Shown here in pieces: positions 32,037 to 35,378 of a stretch of 35,378 bases of DNA (position 1 is the stretch's first letter; each line of letters starts with the position of its first letter). Under the pieces are notes generated by a model. That model saw only the letters and a list, made by a program, of their open reading frames with translations, had not been told where the DNA came from and did not search any database. This DNA comes from Salinivirgaceae bacterium (GTDB lineage: Bacteria; Bacteroidota; Bacteroidia; Bacteroidales; SZUA-534), in assembly GCA_016284875.1 (NCBI GenBank), contig JAEEPS010000028.1, positions 1 through 35,378 on the forward strand. The letters run 5' to 3'. A program made the position numbers and the translations under genes.

Positions 32037-33730
32037 TGGTAGCGGCGTTTTCTTAATGCGTTGAATATGAATCCGAAAGCCACAATTATTAAAACTGGAA
32101 CTACAACATTCAGCATCTGCCAGGTGGTGCGCTGTTCGGTGATTTTGGCGCGGTTCAGCATCCGCAGTTTGAACTCTTTCGAACGGCTTTCCATCAACTC
32201 GTCGAACCCGCACAAGTAGTTTATCGCGTTGAGCAGAAATTCCTTATTTCCAAATGTTTGGCGTGTGTAGCGGTCGTAGCCGAGCGGCAGCGGCTCACGC
32301 TGATCGCCGTTCTGGCGGAACTGCTGGCGGATGATGTCGCCGTCAGAAATCACAATCATCCGCGTGGCGGCGCTTTCACGGCGGAACTGCTGGCGGCTGA
32401 AACCATCAATCTGCAGCGGACGATTCGCGAAAGCGCTGCGGAACTCACCTTCGAGCAGCACCCCGACGGCCAGCCCTGAGTGCGTAAATGCTTCAGGCGC
32501 AATGCGTTCGCTGATTATCGACAAATCGACTCGCGCGGGAAGCGGAACTACGCGGCAGTTGGCAGATGCGGCCAACAGAATGCTCTTCGCCACGCTCGCA
32601 TCGCGCCCGACGGTGTCGATTGAACTGGCGAAATCGATGCGAATCATATCCAAATTCTTGGTGAGCGGATGGTTGGCTGCGGGCGTGATGATGGGCGAGA
32701 AAACCCACGGCGCTGGCGCAAACTGCGGCGGCTGCCCCACCAGGGCGGTGTTGACGGGGACGACGGCGCACTGCATATCCTGAACCAGATTGGCATTGAT
32801 GCGCACACCGTAGTTGAAGAGCAGGTCGTCGAGATTCAGGTCCAACTGCATTGCCTGCACTTCGCGCCCGTGCGACAGGCTGTCGATGCTGGCTGTGGTA
32901 TTGTCGATGAGCCAGAGCACGCGGCCGCCAGCCATCACATATTGGTCAATCATAAATTTTTCGGCATCGCTGAATCGCGAAAGCGGCTGCGCAACCACAA
33001 GGGCGCGGTAGGTGAGCCGCCCTGCCGAGTCGGTGCTGGCAAGTTCGGGCGCGGCGTCAACCTGGCGCAGAGTGTAGAATTTGCCGAGCGTGTAGGCCAT
33101 ATCTTCCATCTGCTCGGGCGTGAGTTCGCCGTGGCCGCGCAGGAAGCCGATGACGGGCGCTTCGGGCGTGAGCAGTTGGTTGATGGCGAACGTCAGGTCG
33201 TATTCGAGCGATTGAATCGATGTCTGCAGATTGGCTTCGGCCGATGCCGAAACGTGATTTTTCAAGATGTTGACGGCCACATCGCGCCCAGCGTACGACA
33301 CAATGATGCCAGGGAAGATGAGTTTCTGCGCCGTGCTGCCGTCTTTTTCCTTGATTTGAAGATTGGTGGGGTCGAGCCCCTTCTCGTAAAGTTCGCGGAA
33401 AACGCGCTCGCGGCCTTGCTGGTTGGGGTTTTCGGCAGGGTCGATGAACTCATACTGGATGTTCTCGCCACCGTATGCACGGAACTCGTCGAGCATCTCG
33501 CGCACCGAGTTCTGAAGGCGCTGGAACCCAGCGGGCAGGTCGCCATCGAGATAAACGCGGAACAGAATCTCGTCGTCAATCCGCTGCAGCATCTGCTTTG
33601 TGGGTTTCGAGAGCGAGTAGCGGCGGTCGGCGGTCAGGTCGAAACGCGCGTGGAAGTACGACGACAGAATGCCAATCATCAGCAGAATGGCCACCTTGAC
33701 GGCCGTTTCAATTGTGAGTTGTTTTCGCAT
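32033..33730 (-). CDS. gldG: GldG, gliding-motility-associated ABC transporter auxiliary protein
   Basis: 565 residues. N-terminal membrane segment (about 11-27), then the GldG-type periplasmic domain beginning ARFDLTADRRYSLSKPTKQML (about 28-48), with GFLRGHGE (about 195-202) and LVVAQPLSRFSDAEKFMIDQY (about 249-269), and a C-terminal anchor (about 538-556, VVVPVLIIVAFGFIF) ending in RKRRYQ. GldF and GldG form an ABC-type transporter with the ATPase GldA in flavobacteria; in non-gliding Bacteroidales the role is unclear. The start is six bases from the gldF stop. No gldA is in the window. Confidence 0.9.
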   Translation of the reverse strand: MRKQLTIETAVKVAILLMIGILSSYFHARFDLTADRRYSLSKPTKQMLQRIDDEILFRVYLDGDLPAGFQRLQNSVREMLDEFRAYGGENIQYEFIDPAENPNQQGRERVFRELYEKGLDPTNLQIKEKDGSTAQKLIFPGIIVSYAGRDVAVNILKNHVSASAEANLQTSIQSLEYDLTFAINQLLTPEAPVIGFLRGHGELTPEQMEDMAYTLGKFYTLRQVDAAPELASTDSAGRLTYRALVVAQPLSRFSDAEKFMIDQYVMAGGRVLWLIDNTTASIDSLSHGREVQAMQLDLNLDDLLFNYGVRINANLVQDMQCAVVPVNTALVGQPPQFAPAPWVFSPIITPAANHPLTKNLDMIRIDFASSIDTVGRDASVAKSILLAASANCRVVPLPARVDLSIISERIAPEAFTHSGLAVGVLLEGEFRSAFANRPLQIDGFSRQQFRRESAATRMIVISDGDIIRQQFRQNGDQREPLPLGYDRYTRQTFGNKEFLLNAINYLCGFDELMESRSKEFKLRMLNRAKITEQRTTWQMLNVVVPVLIIVAFGFIFNALRKRRYQ

Positions 33731-33736
33731 AGCCGT

Positions 33737-34462
33737 CTATTTTTTGTCGAGTTTGAGTTTGTATTGCGTGAGCAGCACAAAGAACGCCGCCGTGCAGACG
33801 AAATAAACCAAATCGCGGGTGTCGGCCACGCCGCGGCTGATTGAGCGGTAGTGCTCATCGATGCTCAAAGCGCTCATAATCTGACCGATACCGCCGAAAG
33901 CGTCGCCCGCCACATCGAACCCCATATAGAAAACAAAGGTGATGACGATGGCCAGCAGAAACGCAACCACCTGACTATCGGTGAGCGACGAGCAGAAGCA
34001 CCCGATGCTCACATAGACCATTGCCAGCAGCACCAGCCCGATGTAAGAGCCCCACGTGCCACCCGTGTCGATGTTGCCCGCAGGATTGCCCAGCACGTAA
34101 ACCGACAGGAAATATATCAGCGTTGGCGCGATGGCGATGAGCGCGATGGCCAGCGATGCCAGATTCTTGCCCAGAACCAGTTGGGTTTCAGTGAGCGGGC
34201 GTGTTTGCAGCAGGTCGAGCGTGCCCGTTTTGCGCTCTTCGGCGAAACTGCGCATTGTGATGGCGGGAATCAGAAACAGAAACAGCCACGGCGCCAGCCC
34301 GAAAAGTCCGTCGAGCGTGGCGTAACCGCCGTCGAGCACATTGTTGCCGCCAGGAATCACCCAAAGAAACAACCCAGTGGCTATCAAGAAGATAAGAATG
34401 GCCAAGTAGCCCATCACTGAACTGAAAAAGACGGCCAACTCTTTTTTGAAAACTGCAAACAT
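33737..34462 (-). CDS. gldF: GldF, gliding-motility-associated ABC transporter permease
   Basis: 241 residues, six predicted membrane segments. The segment MRSFAEERKTGTLDLLQTRPLTETQLVLGK (within 70-100) is the cytoplasmic loop typical of ABC-2-type permeases such as GldF and NosY. The protein begins MFAVFKKELAVFFSSVMGYL. It is the first gene of gldF-gldG-DUF4340 and has its own promoter-like sequence. Confidence 0.92.
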   Translation of the reverse strand: MFAVFKKELAVFFSSVMGYLAILIFLIATGLFLWVIPGGNNVLDGGYATLDGLFGLAPWLFLFLIPAITMRSFAEERKTGTLDLLQTRPLTETQLVLGKNLASLAIALIAIAPTLIYFLSVYVLGNPAGNIDTGGTWGSYIGLVLLAMVYVSIGCFCSSLTDSQVVAFLLAIVITFVFYMGFDVAGDAFGGIGQIMSALSIDEHYRSISRGVADTRDLVYFVCTAAFFVLLTQYKLKLDKK

Positions 34463-34481
34463 TGTTTCAGAAGTTTTGCGG

Positions 34482-34511
34482 CGAAGATAAGAAAAGGTTG
34501 AATTTTACAAT
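34482..34511 (-). promoter_or_regulatory. gldF promoter
   Basis: Minus strand ATTG (34508-34511), 18 bases, then TATCTTCG (34482-34489), one base from consensus and 19 bases from the gldF ATG. It lies in the 116-base gap after dxs, in which I see no clear terminator. Confidence 0.45.
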
Positions 34512-34578
34512 CGCTGAATCAGAGGGTTTGTGAGATGGTTGCCGGCAAGATTAAAATCAAAACAGCTCCACCCTACCC

Positions 34579-35378
34579 CTACTGTTTCAAAAAATGAAAC
34601 GCATTGAGGAATTTGATGCGGTGGCCGTGGGCAACGTGAAGGTCGGGAGTGGGCTGCATCAGCTTGACAACAGCCTCGCAGATGTCGTCGGGCGAGTAGC
34701 CGCAAATCTCGTAGAGCTCGTGCGAGGCACCGTGCTCAACAAACTTGTCGGGGATGCCGAGACGCACCACGGTGGCCGTGAAATTATGGTCGGCCATAAA
34801 CTCAAGAACAGCGCTTCCGAAGCCGCCCTGAAGCACTCCGTCTTCTATGGTGACGATTTTGTTGAACCGTCTGAAAACACTGAGCAACAGCTCTTTATCC
34901 ATCGGCTTCACGAACCGCATATCGTAATGTGCATAGTCGATGCCGTGGGCCAAAATCTTATCAGCAACCTCGTTGACAAAATTGCCGGTGTTGCCGATAG
35001 TGAGAATGGCCACATCGGAGCCTTCGCGGATGGTTCGCGCCTTGCCCACGGGGACGAGCTCAAACGGCCCGTGCCAGTTGTTGCCGGGCGCTTTTCCTCG
35101 CGGGTAGCGGATAGAGAACGGCCCCGACGGCTTATACTGCGCGGTGTACATCATATTGCGGAGCTCGTGCTCGTCCATCGGAGCGGCAATGGTCATATTC
35201 GGGATGCTGCGCATAAAGGCGATGTCGAAAGCGCCGTGGTGTGTCGGACCGTCGGCGCCAACAATGCCGGCCCGGTCGAGGCAGAAGACGACGTTGAGGT
35301 TCTGCAGGGCCACATCGTGGATTATCTGGTCGTAGGCGCGCTGCATAAAGGCAGAGTAGATGTTGCAGAACGGCACCA
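34579..35378 (-). CDS. dxs: 1-deoxy-D-xylulose-5-phosphate synthase, C-terminal part (5' end outside the window)
   Basis: 266 residues of the C-terminal half; the gene runs off the right edge and the first codons seen (VPFCNIYSAFMQRAYDQ) are internal. Diagnostic segments of the pyrimidine-binding domain are DRAGIVGADGPTHHGAFD (about 34-51) and RYPRGKAPG (about 90-98). The transketolase C-terminal domain has EDGVLQGGFGSAV (about 178-190) and IPDKFVEHG. Dxs joins pyruvate and glyceraldehyde 3-phosphate with thiamine diphosphate, the first step of the MEP isoprenoid pathway. Confidence 0.95.
   Translation of the reverse strand, partial: VPFCNIYSAFMQRAYDQIIHDVALQNLNVVFCLDRAGIVGADGPTHHGAFDIAFMRSIPNMTIAAPMDEHELRNMMYTAQYKPSGPFSIRYPRGKAPGNNWHGPFELVPVGKARTIREGSDVAILTIGNTGNFVNEVADKILAHGIDYAHYDMRFVKPMDKELLLSVFRRFNKIVTIEDGVLQGGFGSAVLEFMADHNFTATVVRLGIPDKFVEHGASHELYEICGYSPDDICEAVVKLMQPTPDLHVAHGHRIKFLNAFHFLKQ

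Noticed and set aside
32669..33844. 391-codon plus-strand frame opposite gldG
   Set aside because: Antisense shadow created by codon bias of gldG; gldG has clear family motifs and operon context.

Overview
The window comes from a chromosome of the order Bacteroidales (phylum Bacteroidota). Three things in the sequence point there. Promoters repeatedly read TTTG or TTG, then 18-20 bases, then TAnnTTTG, and genes lack clear Shine-Dalgarno sites. Several lipoproteins have a Cys followed by acidic residues (for example SCNKDDDE). The gene families are ones typical of the phylum: PorW/SprE, GldF, GldG, BspA-like leucine-rich repeats, a Bacteroidota-type second EF-G and ThrH. I cannot place it below order. 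Nothing looks like a phage, plasmid, insertion sequence, CRISPR array or rRNA operon.

Layout. 1-2750: start of an EF-G-like GTPase gene (-), the HU gene hup (-) with tandem terminators, a doubtful small ORF, hflX (+) and a small FtsB/DivIC-type division protein (+). 2750-9000: a SmpA-like lipoprotein (-), ilvE (-) divergent from thrH (+), a patatin phospholipase fused to an outer-membrane barrel (+), and an S41 protease lipoprotein (-). 9071-11920: the conserved operon DUF177-rpmF-plsX-fabH (-), coupling ribosomal protein L32 to the start of fatty acid and phospholipid synthesis. 12000-12790: a DUF2807 secreted protein (-). 13072-21189: a 2705-residue mosaic surface protein (+) with an eight-copy 40-residue repeat, InlB-like domains, a CBM6-like domain and a long BspA-type LRR array, followed by a small lipoprotein. 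22036-25591: porW/sprE and an e(P4)-family acid phosphatase (+). 25598-29524: a tight four-gene operon (-) of an aromatic/histidine ammonia-lyase, a ketosynthase, an acyl carrier protein and an LpxL-like acyltransferase. 29583-30752: a lipoprotein S66 LD-carboxypeptidase (-). 30876-30948: tRNA-Phe (-). 31065-34462: gldF-gldG-DUF4340 (-). 34579-35378: the 3' part of dxs (-).

How the genes fit together. Much of the window concerns the cell envelope: lipid precursors (plsX, fabH), an outer-membrane phospholipase-barrel fusion, several lipoproteins, a type IX secretion accessory lipoprotein (PorW), the GldFG transporter parts and a giant secreted repeat protein. The lyase-KS-ACP-acyltransferase operon looks like a cut-down version of the aryl-polyene/flexirubin type of aryl-lipid pathway and is the best candidate for an unusual system. 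The repeat array of the giant protein is the second. Gene and domain calls rest on motif recognition by eye; no database search was run.
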